A DNA stretch of 7,826 nucleotides from Ramlibacter sp. (GCA_021156245.1 JAJNBO010000097.1:1-7826); one strand, 5' to 3'; shown: positions 1 through 6,280, counted from the first letter of the stretch. Numbers and translations: made by a program. Notes: a model not told the origin generated them from the sequence alone.

Positions 1-96
1 GCAGCCTTCGTGCTCGACCCGGACGGCAACAACATCGAGGCCGTGTTCCACGGCGAGGCGAAGCGCAGCGCGCCTTCGGTGCGCATCAATTTCTGA
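1..96 (+). CDS. VOC-family (glyoxalase/dioxygenase fold) protein, C-terminal fragment
   Basis: Frame 1 is open from the window edge to a TGA at 94-96 and gives the last 31 residues of a protein. It contains FVLDPDGNNIEAV, the hallmark last beta-strand of the vicinal oxygen chelate fold. In this family the Glu after the DPDGN turn (here in NNIEAV) is usually a metal ligand or occupies the metal-ligand position. Members include glyoxalase I, extradiol dioxygenases and fosfomycin/bleomycin resistance proteins; the fragment is too short to choose, although DPDGNNIEAV is most common in small uncharacterised lactoylglutathione-lyase-like proteins. It converges with the next gene, with stop codons only 3 nt apart, so it is not co-transcribed with it. 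The start lies outside the window. Confidence 0.85.
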   Translation, partial: AAFVLDPDGNNIEAVFHGEAKRSAPSVRINF

Positions 97-99
97 GGC

Positions 100-1212
100 T
101 CACTCCATCAGGTAGCGCCGGACCTTCCCTGCATCCCACGCCAGCCCCGTGCCGGGGCGGTCCGGGATGGGCCAGTGGCCATCCACGATCTTCACTGGGT
201 CCTGCGCGATCGCGTCCGTCCAGTCCACGTATTCGAGCCAGTGGCACGTGGGCGTCGCGGCGAGCAGGTGCGCGCTGACCTCCGGCATCAGGTGCGAACT
301 CATGGGCGTGCCATGAGCCTCCGCCACGCCGGCAGCCTGCATCCAGCCGGTGACGCCGCCGATGCGCGCCACGTCCGGCATGACGAGGTCGCACGCTTGC
401 GCCTGCAAGGCGCGCAGCAGGTCCTTCGGGCCATCGAAGTTCTCACCCAGCTGGAGCGGCAATGTGAGCGACCGGGCGACGTCGGCGTTGCCCGGCAAGT
501 CGTCGTGGCGGATCGGCTCCTCCAGCCACGATACGCCTTCGGTTTGCAAGGCGCGCCCGCGCTCGATGGCCTCGAAGCGTGACAGGGCCTGGTTGTAGTC
601 GACCATCAATTGCACCGCATCCGGCAGACGCGCCCGCACGGCGCGCGTGACTGCGAGGTCTTCCGCCAGTGTCGCGTAGCCCAGGCGCAACTTCACGGCC
701 TGCATCCCGCCTTCGAGCAGGGCCTCCGCCTCGTCGGCCGCCGCCTGCGGGCTCATGAGGCCGAGACCGCAGGAGTTGTACGCACGCACGGGCCGTGGCG
801 TCGCGCCGAGCAAGGTGGCGAGCGGCACGCCGGCGGCGATCGCCATCGCATCCCACAAGGCCATGTCGAACGCGGACAGCGCCATGCGGACGATGCCGGT
901 GACGCCGATCAACGCGAAGCGGCGCTGCAGCCTGGTGGCGAACGCCACGGGCGCGATGCGCTCGCCGTGCACGACCTGCGCCGCGTCCTCCACCACGGCC
1001 GCGATCGGCCGGGCGCCGCTGCGCCGGTAGCAGAATACGTAGGAGCGGCCGGTGATGCCCTGCTCCGTGTGCGCCTCCACCAGCAGCAACGGCGCGGCCT
1101 TCACGGTCGCGGCGCTGGTGCCCAGCACGTAGCGCAGCGGCACCTCCACCGCCGTGCAGGTGACGCCGCGCAGGCGCAGGTCGGAGATGCGGTGCAATGG
1201 AGCGTCAGCCAC
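100..1212 (-). CDS. Mandelate racemase-like enolase-superfamily enzyme with K-x-R in place of K-x-K
   Basis: This 370-residue protein matches mandelate racemase (MR) along its length, with an N-terminal capping domain and then a (beta/alpha)7-beta barrel. Likely Mg2+ ligands are D205 (MVDYNQ), E231 (WLEEP) and E257 (LGENF), matching MR D195, E221 and E247. The H307/D280 dyad (PMSSHL; PDVARIGG) matches MR H297/D270. E327 (HWLE) matches E317, S147 matches S139 and N207 matches N197. The K-x-K motif on barrel strand 2 reads K174-L-R176, so the residue equal to MR K166, the base for (S)-mandelate, is Arg. Such enzymes abstract the alpha-proton of a carboxylate; without that Lys this may be a one-face dehydratase or epimerase rather than an efficient racemase. 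The GTG start overlaps the upstream dehydrogenase stop and has GGGAGGAA before it. The family is certain; the substrate is unknown. Confidence 0.93.
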   Translation of the reverse strand: MADAPLHRISDLRLRGVTCTAVEVPLRYVLGTSAATVKAAPLLLVEAHTEQGITGRSYVFCYRRSGARPIAAVVEDAAQVVHGERIAPVAFATRLQRRFALIGVTGIVRMALSAFDMALWDAMAIAAGVPLATLLGATPRPVRAYNSCGLGLMSPQAAADEAEALLEGGMQAVKLRLGYATLAEDLAVTRAVRARLPDAVQLMVDYNQALSRFEAIERGRALQTEGVSWLEEPIRHDDLPGNADVARSLTLPLQLGENFDGPKDLLRALQAQACDLVMPDVARIGGVTGWMQAAGVAEAHGTPMSSHLMPEVSAHLLAATPTCHWLEYVDWTDAIAQDPVKIVDGHWPIPDRPGTGLAWDAGKVRRYLME

Positions 1213-2125
1213 GGGTTCCTCCCGCGTGCAGGGCCAGGATGTCGGCGATGGCGCGGTTCAGCGGCGTCGGCACCCCCTTGGCCTGGCCGAGTTCCACCAC
1301 CCCGCCGGCCAGCCACCGCACCTCCAGCGGGTTGCCGCGCTCCAGGTCGTGGTGCATCGAGGCCGTCATGTCCGGCGACACCGTGTCGGCCCGCTGCATG
1401 GCGGCATCGATGTGGTCCTCCGGAATGGCGACGCCGTGCGCGCGGCCGACCGCGATCACCTCGCGCATCACGTCCATCAGGAAGGCGCGGGTCTGGGGGT
1501 TGGAGCGGATCGGCCCGATCGTCCGGCGCATGGTCGTGGTCGTGCCGGACAGGCCGACGAGGAAGACGAACTTCTGCCAGATCTCGCGCACGATCTCGGT
1601 TGAGAACTCCGCATTGATACCGCCTGCCTTGCACGCGGCCAGCAGCGCCTCGCCCCGCGCCGAGCGGGAGCCGTCGAACTCGCCGAACAGCAGTCGCTGC
1701 ATGGGACCGGTCTGGCGGATGACGCCCGGCGACTCGATGGTAGTGGCCACGTAACCGACGCCGCTCATGATCTGCCGCGCATCGAACGCGGCGCGCAGGT
1801 ACTGGTCCTTCAGCACGCCGTTCTGGAACGAGATGACGGCCGTCTGCGGCCCGACCATGGGCCGCATCTGCGCGATCGCCTGCTCCGTGTCCCAGAGCTT
1901 CACGCCCAGCAGCACCACGTCCATCACGCCCGCTTCGGCCGGCCGGTCCGTCGCCTTCACGTCGCGCACGTGCAGCGGCTCGGGGCCTTCGATGCGCAGG
2001 CCCTCGCTGCGCATCGCCTCCAGGTGCTTGCCGCGCGCGATGAAGTGCACGTCCGCGCCGCCAAGCGCCAGCCTCGCGCCGAAGTAGCCCCCGAGGCCGC
2101 CAGAACCCATGATGCCGATGCGCAT
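1205..2125 (-). CDS. Ketopantoate reductase (PanE/ApbA)-family NAD(P)-dependent 2-hydroxyacid dehydrogenase
   Basis: The 306-residue protein starts with a Rossmann strand and the G7-S-G9-G10-L-G12 nucleotide-binding motif. F100-QNG carries N102, equal to E. coli PanE N98. The C-terminal helical domain has W183-Q-K185, equal to catalytic K176, plus S256 and E268, equal to S244 and E256. The two Asn that follow the Lys in E. coli (N180, N184) are L189 and S193 here. This argues against strict ketopantoate specificity. The family also includes D-2-hydroxyacid and D-mandelate dehydrogenases of lactic acid bacteria, so reduction of another 2-keto acid, or oxidation of a hydroxy acid, is likely. 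The gene overlaps the racemase-like gene by 8 nt and is first in the operon. The ATG is preceded by ACGGAG 9 nt upstream. No panE symbol is given because the role in pantothenate synthesis is doubtful. Confidence 0.9.
   Translation of the reverse strand: MRIGIMGSGGLGGYFGARLALGGADVHFIARGKHLEAMRSEGLRIEGPEPLHVRDVKATDRPAEAGVMDVVLLGVKLWDTEQAIAQMRPMVGPQTAVISFQNGVLKDQYLRAAFDARQIMSGVGYVATTIESPGVIRQTGPMQRLLFGEFDGSRSARGEALLAACKAGGINAEFSTEIVREIWQKFVFLVGLSGTTTTMRRTIGPIRSNPQTRAFLMDVMREVIAVGRAHGVAIPEDHIDAAMQRADTVSPDMTASMHHDLERGNPLEVRWLAGGVVELGQAKGVPTPLNRAIADILALHAGGTRG
1218..1222 (-). promoter_or_regulatory. Ribosome binding site for the racemase-like gene (GGAGG)
   Basis: GGAGG lies 5 nt before the GTG at 1210-1212, inside the last codons of the upstream dehydrogenase gene. 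It supports the GTG start and suggests coupled translation of the two genes. Confidence 0.7.
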
Positions 2126-2148
2126 TGCGTAGTCTCCGTTTCGTTCGC

Positions 2149-2154
2149 GTTATA
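2149..2154 (-). promoter_or_regulatory. Candidate -10 element for the dehydrogenase/racemase operon
   Basis: On the minus strand TATAAC (5 of 6 matches to TATAAT) lies 23 nt before the ATG of the dehydrogenase gene, giving a predicted short leader with a GGAG sequence. No good -35 hexamer is seen at 16-18 nt spacing, so it would depend on an activator or be weak. Confidence 0.35.
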
Positions 2155-2186
2155 GCGGAAGAATGCGCAGACCCGTGTTTCCGGCT

Positions 2187-2209
2187 CCCTCTCCCCTCTG
2201 GGGAAAGGG
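2187..2209. repeat. REP-like GC-rich hairpin (single copy in window)
   Basis: CCCTCTCCCC and GGGGAAAGGG form a 10-bp stem with one mismatch around a TCT loop. CTGGGGTAAGGGG follows to about 2222. This CCCTCTCCC/GGGAGAGGG plus CTGGGGTGAGGGG pattern is typical of repeated extragenic palindromes found across many proteobacterial genomes. It lies between two divergent promoters and has no T-tract on either side, so it is not a classical terminator. No second copy occurs in this window; repeat status rests on recalled resemblance. Confidence 0.6.
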
Positions 2210-2301
2210 CTGGGGTAAGGGGCAGAGCGAGCCGCGACCTCGACTGGACGGCGGAACTGATTGGTTGATCTCAGATTCTGCGGCGTTCACGGGATTCCCG
2301 A

Positions 2302-2330
2302 TTGACAAGCAGCCTCGCCGGAAGGCTAAT
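2302..2330 (+). promoter_or_regulatory. Sigma70-type promoter for the nuclease-like gene, with dyad over the spacer
   Basis: A perfect TTGACA (2302-2307) is followed after exactly 17 nt by GCTAAT (2325-2330, 4 of 6 matches to TATAAT). The predicted transcript starts near 2337 and has a leader of about 17 nt with AGGAGG. An inverted repeat AGCCT-N7-AGGCT (2311-2315 and 2323-2327) covers the spacer and the upstream half of the -10. A protein bound there would block polymerase, so it is a candidate operator. Confidence 0.6.
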
Positions 2331-2340
2331 AGCGGACCCA

Positions 2341-2346
2341 AGGAGG
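2341..2346 (+). promoter_or_regulatory. Strong ribosome binding site (AGGAGG) deciding a GTG start
   Basis: A full AGGAGG lies 7 nt before GTG at 2354-2356. No in-frame ATG is as well placed, so the GTG is taken as the start of the nuclease-like gene. Confidence 0.8.
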
Positions 2347-2353
2347 ACATCCC

Positions 2354-3193
2354 GTGGCAGTTCCGAAGAAAGTCGCCGAGCGCCTGGTCGCCGGCATCAA
2401 GCGGTATCAAGCCATCCTCACTGCCGCGAAGTCTCGCGATGTCGGCGAGGCCGACACCGTCACCATCGTCAAGGACATGCTTGCGGAGGTCTTTGGGTAC
2501 GACAAGTACGCCGAAGTGACTTCGGAGTTCGCGATCAGGGGCACGTATTGCGACTTGGCCATCAAGGTGGACGGAGTCTTGCAAACACTGATCGAAGTGA
2601 AGGCGGTGGGGCTGGATCTCAAGGAAGCACACGTCAAGCAGGCCATTGACTACGCGGCCAATCAGGGCGTTGATTGGGTACTGCTGACCAACGGCGTCTA
2701 TTGGCGGGTCTACCACGTCATTTTTTCCAAACCCATCGAGCAAGAGCTCGTCGTCGACATTGACTTCACCACGCTCAGCTCCAGATCCGATGCGGACTTG
2801 GACCACCTCTACCTCTGGTGCAAAGAAGGGTGGCAGAAATCGGTTCTCGCGGAGTATCACCATCAGAAGCAGGCGCTATCGCGCTTTTTTGTCGGTGGCA
2901 TGCTGCTCACGGACCCTGTACTTGATGTGATTCGGCGGGAATTGCGACGCATCTCGCCGGATGTAAAGATCGACGCAGACCAGATCCGCGCAGTTCTCAC
3001 CAGCGAGGTGATCAAACGCGAGGTGCTCGAGGGCGACAAAGCGGACGAAGCCAGAAAGAAAATCGGCCGCGCAGCCGCGAAGGCGCTCAGGCAGATCGCA
3101 GTGAAGCCGAGCAAGACACAACCTGAAGTCGGACTGTTGCTGCCGAAGATTGCTCGCGATGATGCGAGTACTGAATCCGTGAAGAGCGAGTAG
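2354..3193 (+). CDS. Orphan PD-(D/E)XK nuclease-like protein (type I restriction HsdR N-terminal-like domain)
   Basis: This 279-residue protein has a PD-(D/E)XK fold signature in its first 125 residues: E45 in helix 1, D67 (YCDLAI), E81-V-K83 (LIEVKA), and a Q96-x3-Y100 motif in the following helix, then WVLLTNGVYWRVYHV. This order and spacing are those of the N-terminal nuclease domain of type I restriction HsdR subunits and their stand-alone relatives. All expected catalytic positions are present, so DNA cleavage is possible. The C-terminal half (about 150-255) is helical, ends lysine-rich and has no helicase motifs. No HsdM, HsdS or helicase gene is adjacent. GC is about 57% in two sampled 60-nt rows, against about 70% in a row of the next gene, suggesting transfer. 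It has its own promoter. Its biological role is unknown; defence is a guess. Confidence 0.85.
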   Translation: MAVPKKVAERLVAGIKRYQAILTAAKSRDVGEADTVTIVKDMLAEVFGYDKYAEVTSEFAIRGTYCDLAIKVDGVLQTLIEVKAVGLDLKEAHVKQAIDYAANQGVDWVLLTNGVYWRVYHVIFSKPIEQELVVDIDFTTLSSRSDADLDHLYLWCKEGWQKSVLAEYHHQKQALSRFFVGGMLLTDPVLDVIRRELRRISPDVKIDADQIRAVLTSEVIKREVLEGDKADEARKKIGRAAAKALRQIAVKPSKTQPEVGLLLPKIARDDASTESVKSE

Positions 3194-3209
3194 TACGGGG
3201 GCAATGCTG

Positions 3210-3225
3210 GCGCCTCCGAAGGCGC
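3210..3225. other. Small GC-rich hairpin between nuclease-like and GST genes
   Basis: GCGCCT-CCGA-AGGCGC forms a perfect 6-bp stem with a 4-nt loop, 17 nt after the nuclease-like gene's stop. No T-run follows, so it is at best a weak transcription end or an mRNA-stability hairpin. It lies in the leader of the GST gene. Confidence 0.35.
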
Positions 3226-3252
3226 GCATTGTTCGACGCTTCACAGCGACCC

Positions 3253-3900
3253 ATGTACAAACTCCACGCCTTCTGCCAATCCGGCAACAGCTACAAGGCT
3301 GCACTGATGCTGGACCTGCTCGGCCAGCCCTGGGAGCCGGTGCTCGTGGACTTCTTCCAGGGCCAGACGCGAACGTCGCAGTACCGCGAGGACGTCAACG
3401 AGATGGGCGAGGCGCCCGTGCTGGAGGACGGCGACCTCCGCCTCACGCAGTCCGGCGTGATCCTCACGCACCTCTCACGCAAGCACGGGCGCTTCGGTGG
3501 CGAGGGCGAGGCGCAGCAGCGCGAGGTGCTGCGCTGGCTGCTGTACGACAACCACAAGTTCACCAGCTACTTCGCGACCTATCGTTTTCTCTACTCGCTG
3601 GCCGACGCGGCGCCGGATCCGGCGGTGATGAATTTCCTGCGAGCTCGCTTCGAAGTCCCCTTCGGGATCGTCGACAAGCACCTGCAGAAGTCGGACTTCA
3701 TGGTGGGCGACTCGCCGACCATCGCGGATTTCTCGTTGTGCGGCTACCTGTTCTACCCGCCGGAGGAGAGCGGCTACGACGTGCGGGCGAATCATCCGGC
3801 CATGGCCACGTGGCTGCACAGGATCCAGGCGCTGCCCGGCTGGCGGGGACCGTACGAGAACATGCCGGGCGAGCGCATCGCGCCGAAGCCGAGGACCTAG
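3253..3900 (+). CDS. Glutathione S-transferase family protein
   Basis: The protein is 215 residues when started at the ATG at 3253. The thioredoxin-like N-domain opens with YKLHAFCQSGNSYKAAL; S10 is the likely residue that activates glutathione. It continues to the cis-Pro loop (EAPVL, P56) and the gamma-glutamyl-binding Q66-S67 (LTQSGV). The helical C-domain (about 85-200) carries the GST N-capping box S-P-T-I-A-D at 154-159. Likely reactions are glutathione conjugation or thiol exchange on an electrophile in the cytoplasm; the substrate cannot be told. An in-frame TTG at 3229 would add 8 residues, but family members begin directly before the first beta-strand, so the ATG is preferred. Neither start has a good Shine-Dalgarno sequence. 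The gene converges with the acetyltransferase gene, 16 nt away. Confidence 0.92.
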   Translation: MYKLHAFCQSGNSYKAALMLDLLGQPWEPVLVDFFQGQTRTSQYREDVNEMGEAPVLEDGDLRLTQSGVILTHLSRKHGRFGGEGEAQQREVLRWLLYDNHKFTSYFATYRFLYSLADAAPDPAVMNFLRARFEVPFGIVDKHLQKSDFMVGDSPTIADFSLCGYLFYPPEESGYDVRANHPAMATWLHRIQALPGWRGPYENMPGERIAPKPRT

Positions 3901-3916
3901 CGCGGTCCTGCGGCCC

Positions 3917-4348
3917 TCACCTTTCGAGGCGCCACTCCCAGACCCTGCCGTCGGTGGGATGCATCTCTTCGCCTGCCAAGGTGAAATCCAGCTTCCTGAG
4001 GAGCGACGTGGAGGCACTCTCCTGCGGCAAGGTCTGCGCGCGCACGGCGCGCACGCCGTTCTCGAACGCGAGATCGACGAGCATCCGGGCCATGGCCGTG
4101 GCGACGCCACGTCCCTCATGCTCCGGGAAGGTGAAGTAGGCAATCTCGACCGCGCCTGCTCGCGGCACCGACTTGAACGCACAGGTGCCGATGAACTCCT
4201 CGTCGCGTGCAAGGTAGCCCGCCCAGGGAAGGACCGGCTCTCCGCCCGGATACAAGGCGATCATGGCCTGGCAAATGCCGGCCAACAGTTCGGAACGGCT
4301 TGCTTCCGGCGAACGGGCGATTTCACGGGTGATGGGTACGAGCTTCAT
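3917..4348 (-). CDS. GNAT-family N-acetyltransferase
   Basis: The 143-residue protein has the GNAT acetyl-CoA-binding motif A at E78-G-R80-G81-V-A83-T, following the beta-4 strand VEIAYFTFPE. Motif B follows at about 108-122 (PQESASTSLLRKLDF). The length is normal for a single-domain GNAT. It would transfer acetyl from acetyl-CoA to an amine of a small molecule or protein; the acceptor is not evident. The ATG overlaps the stop of the MFS exporter gene in an ATGA (4345-4348), a typical translational coupling junction. Pairing with an exporter suggests, by inference only, joint modification and export of a toxic amine. It is the last gene of a three-gene minus-strand operon. Confidence 0.92.
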   Translation of the reverse strand: MKLVPITREIARSPEASRSELLAGICQAMIALYPGGEPVLPWAGYLARDEEFIGTCAFKSVPRAGAVEIAYFTFPEHEGRGVATAMARMLVDLAFENGVRAVRAQTLPQESASTSLLRKLDFTLAGEEMHPTDGRVWEWRLER

Positions 4349-5502
4349 GGCGAGTCCGATGGATAGCGCAGGACGAGCGCCAGGCTCGCGGCAGCCAGCA
4401 GCACCATCCCTGCCGCCACGGCTCGCAGGCCATGCGCTTCCAGGAAGAAGGCCGTGATCTGCGTCGCCGCCGCCGAACACACGAGGAGCATGAGCACCAG
4501 CAGGGCCGAAGCACGCCCGATCTGCGGCAGCGGCACGTGGAGGGCGTCCGAGAAGGCTGCGGGCCCGCGCACGCCCAGCGTGCCGCAGAACAGGGCCCAG
4601 AAGGCCAGCACCACGCCGTATGGCGCGAGGCCCCCGGCCAGGAGCAACGTGAAGGCGGCACAGGAAGCGAGGTGCGCCCAGGCGCCGAACTGCACCGTGC
4701 GCGCGCGGCCGAGGCGGTCGCCAATGCGGCCGGACTGGCTGGCTGCGACGATGAAGGCGGCGACGCCCACCACTTGTGCCACGGCGAAGGCGTGCATTCC
4801 CCAGGAAGGGTTGAGGACCTGCGGTCCGCTGGCAACGAACACGAACAGCGCGGCGAAAGACAGCGAATGCGCAAGGGCGAGGCGCACGAACCGGCCCTCC
4901 CGCAGCAGCGCGCCGTAGCCCGCGCCGGTGGCAACGTGCGCTGGAGGCCCCGCCGGGCTCGCGCGCAGCGCGAACGGCGCCGCCGCGACGGCGAGGAGTG
5001 CCACCAGCCCGAACGTCCAGCGCCAGTCGGCCACCAGCAGGAGCAGCGTGCCGAGCACGGGCCCCGCCGCGGGCACGATCGCCTCGATCATCGACACCGC
5101 CGCGATGCCGCGGTGCGAGTCGCGCTCGCTCAAGGTGCTCTTGATCACGGCCGGCACCACGACCGTCGATGCGCCGCCGCCGATGCCCTGCAACAGGCGC
5201 ATGAGCATCAGCACGGCGTAGTCGCTCGCCAGCGCACAACCGGCGCTGCCCGCCACCAGCAGCGCGATCCCGGCCGCCGTGCAGCGCCTCGCCCCCCAGC
5301 GGTGCAATGCCTCTCCCCAGAACAGCTGCGACGCCGCCAATCCGGCGAGGAAGATCGCCACCGTGGCTTGCCCCTGCGGGATCGAGAGCCCCAGCCCCGA
5401 CTGCATGTCCGGAACAGCAGGCAAGTACAAGTCCATGGCCAGCATTGCACTGCAGGTGATGGTGGCCAGTGGCAGGACGGTTCGGATGGCGGCGGACGAC
5501 AT
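4345..5502 (-). CDS. MFS transporter, Bcr/CflA-like drug:H+ antiporter family
   Basis: The protein has 385 residues and about 12 predicted membrane segments. TM1 carries D24-LYLP, characteristic of the DHA1 Bcr/CflA group. R102-x2-QG in TM4 is motif B and A145-A-G147-P148-V-L-G151 is the antiporter motif C. The second-half motif A is intact (G258-R-I-G-D262-R-L-G-R). The first-half motif A reads G63-E-A-L-H67-R-W-G-A-R-R, so the usual Asp is His. This cytoplasmic 2-3 loop normally controls conformational switching. Likely role: proton-driven export of a small molecule or drug from the inner membrane. It lies 18 nt after the TauE-like gene, with AAGGA 9 nt before the ATG, and overlaps the acetyltransferase gene by 4 nt. 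The substrate is unknown. Confidence 0.92.
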   Translation of the reverse strand: MSSAAIRTVLPLATITCSAMLAMDLYLPAVPDMQSGLGLSIPQGQATVAIFLAGLAASQLFWGEALHRWGARRCTAAGIALLVAGSAGCALASDYAVLMLMRLLQGIGGGASTVVVPAVIKSTLSERDSHRGIAAVSMIEAIVPAAGPVLGTLLLLVADWRWTFGLVALLAVAAAPFALRASPAGPPAHVATGAGYGALLREGRFVRLALAHSLSFAALFVFVASGPQVLNPSWGMHAFAVAQVVGVAAFIVAASQSGRIGDRLGRARTVQFGAWAHLASCAAFTLLLAGGLAPYGVVLAFWALFCGTLGVRGPAAFSDALHVPLPQIGRASALLVLMLLVCSAAATQITAFFLEAHGLRAVAAGMVLLAAASLALVLRYPSDSP

Positions 5503-5520
5503 GATCAGCGGTCCTTCACG

Positions 5521-6249
5521 TCACCGCAGCAGCCACAAGCCGGCCACGACATAGCACCCGCCGAGCACGAGCACCAGGCGCTGCGTGACCTGCCGGAAGT
5601 GCTTGTCGCTGATCCGGTCCAGGACCAGCTTGGAGGCACTCGTGCCCGCGATGGCGCTCGCCACCAGCAGGAGAGCGAGGACGGGCCCCACCGGCTGGTC
5701 CGAGGACGCGAGCAAGGCGCCGAAGAAGACGATGCGCGCTGCATGGCTCAGGGTCTGCACCGCCGCCTTCGTGGCCACGACCTGGTGGCGGTTCATCGAG
5801 GAGCGCACGAAGAAGGTGTCGAGCAGCGGGCCGGACACACCGGAGAGCATCTGCACCCCCATGCAGATCAACCCGCAGGAGAACGGATGGCCGCGCCGAT
5901 CCACGTTCAATTGCCAGCGCGCCGGCAGGAGGAAGGCCAGGAAGGGCGTCGCTCCCATGACGATCATCACCACCGGGCGGCTCAGGGTCACCTGCAGCGC
6001 CAGCATGGCCGCGAGGACGAGCACCGCGCCCGCGGCATAGCCCCGGAAAACACGCCAGTCGATCTGGCGCCACCAGAGCACGGCCCGCCAGCCGTTCGAC
6101 GCGAACTGCGCGACGCCGTGGATCACCATGGCCTTTTCCACGGACATCAGCACCAGCAGGATGCCCATGAGCACCATGCCCCCGGCCATCCCGAAGATGC
6201 CTGAAAGGAAGGACGTGGCGAGCACGGAGCCGGAAAGGATGAACAGCAT
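5521..6249 (-). CDS. TauE/SafE-family inner-membrane permease
   Basis: The 242-residue, largely hydrophobic protein has about eight predicted membrane segments in two halves. Each half opens with a glycine-rich stretch: FLSGIFGMAGG at about 14-24 and LSGVSGPLLD at about 135-144, the pattern of the TauE/SafE (sulfite exporter) family. Known members move sulfite, sulfonates, sulfoacetate or other organic anions; the substrate cannot be told from sequence. The length is slightly below the usual 250-260. The open frame runs upstream to 7479, but that extension lies antisense to the LysR gene and has no transporter content. The ATG at 6247-6249 begins directly with the first membrane segment. No clear Shine-Dalgarno is seen. 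It is first in an operon with the MFS and acetyltransferase genes and divergent from the LysR gene. Confidence 0.9.
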   Translation of the reverse strand: MLFILSGSVLATSFLSGIFGMAGGMVLMGILLVLMSVEKAMVIHGVAQFASNGWRAVLWWRQIDWRVFRGYAAGAVLVLAAMLALQVTLSRPVVMIVMGATPFLAFLLPARWQLNVDRRGHPFSCGLICMGVQMLSGVSGPLLDTFFVRSSMNRHQVVATKAAVQTLSHAARIVFFGALLASSDQPVGPVLALLLVASAIAGTSASKLVLDRISDKHFRQVTQRLVLVLGGCYVVAGLWLLR

Positions 6250-6280
6250 GCGCGGATTCTGCGGACCCGGCGCCCGTGCG

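Noticed and set aside
610..1617. Plus-strand open frame of 335 codons
   Set aside because: It is a shadow of the racemase-like and dehydrogenase genes, with low-complexity His/Arg/Gly content.
2150..2863. Minus-strand open frame of 237 codons opposite the nuclease-like gene
   Set aside because: The opposite strand encodes a clear PD-(D/E)XK domain. The end of this frame is a translation of the REP-like repeat.
2354..3193. Complete restriction-modification system
   Set aside because: Only the nuclease-like gene is present. The neighbours are a metabolic dehydrogenase and a glutathione S-transferase, with no methylase, specificity or helicase gene.
3210..3225. Rho-independent terminator after the nuclease-like gene
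   Set aside because: The 6-bp stem is perfect but no T-run follows on either strand, so it is reported only as a hairpin.
3229..3252. TTG start extending the GST gene by 8 residues
   Set aside because: TTG starts are rare, no better ribosome binding site is seen, and family members begin at the ATG-encoded MYKL. It cannot be fully excluded because the ATG also lacks a good Shine-Dalgarno.
4349..5239. Upstream extension of the acetyltransferase frame
   Set aside because: It lies in another frame of the MFS gene, is Arg/Ala/Gly-rich and has no GNAT content. The ATGA junction gives a natural start at 4348.
4432..6204. Plus-strand open frame of 590 codons
   Set aside because: It is antisense to the MFS and TauE-like genes. 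Its translation is rich in Arg, His, Gln and Glu with no domain pattern, as expected opposite GC-rich membrane-protein genes.
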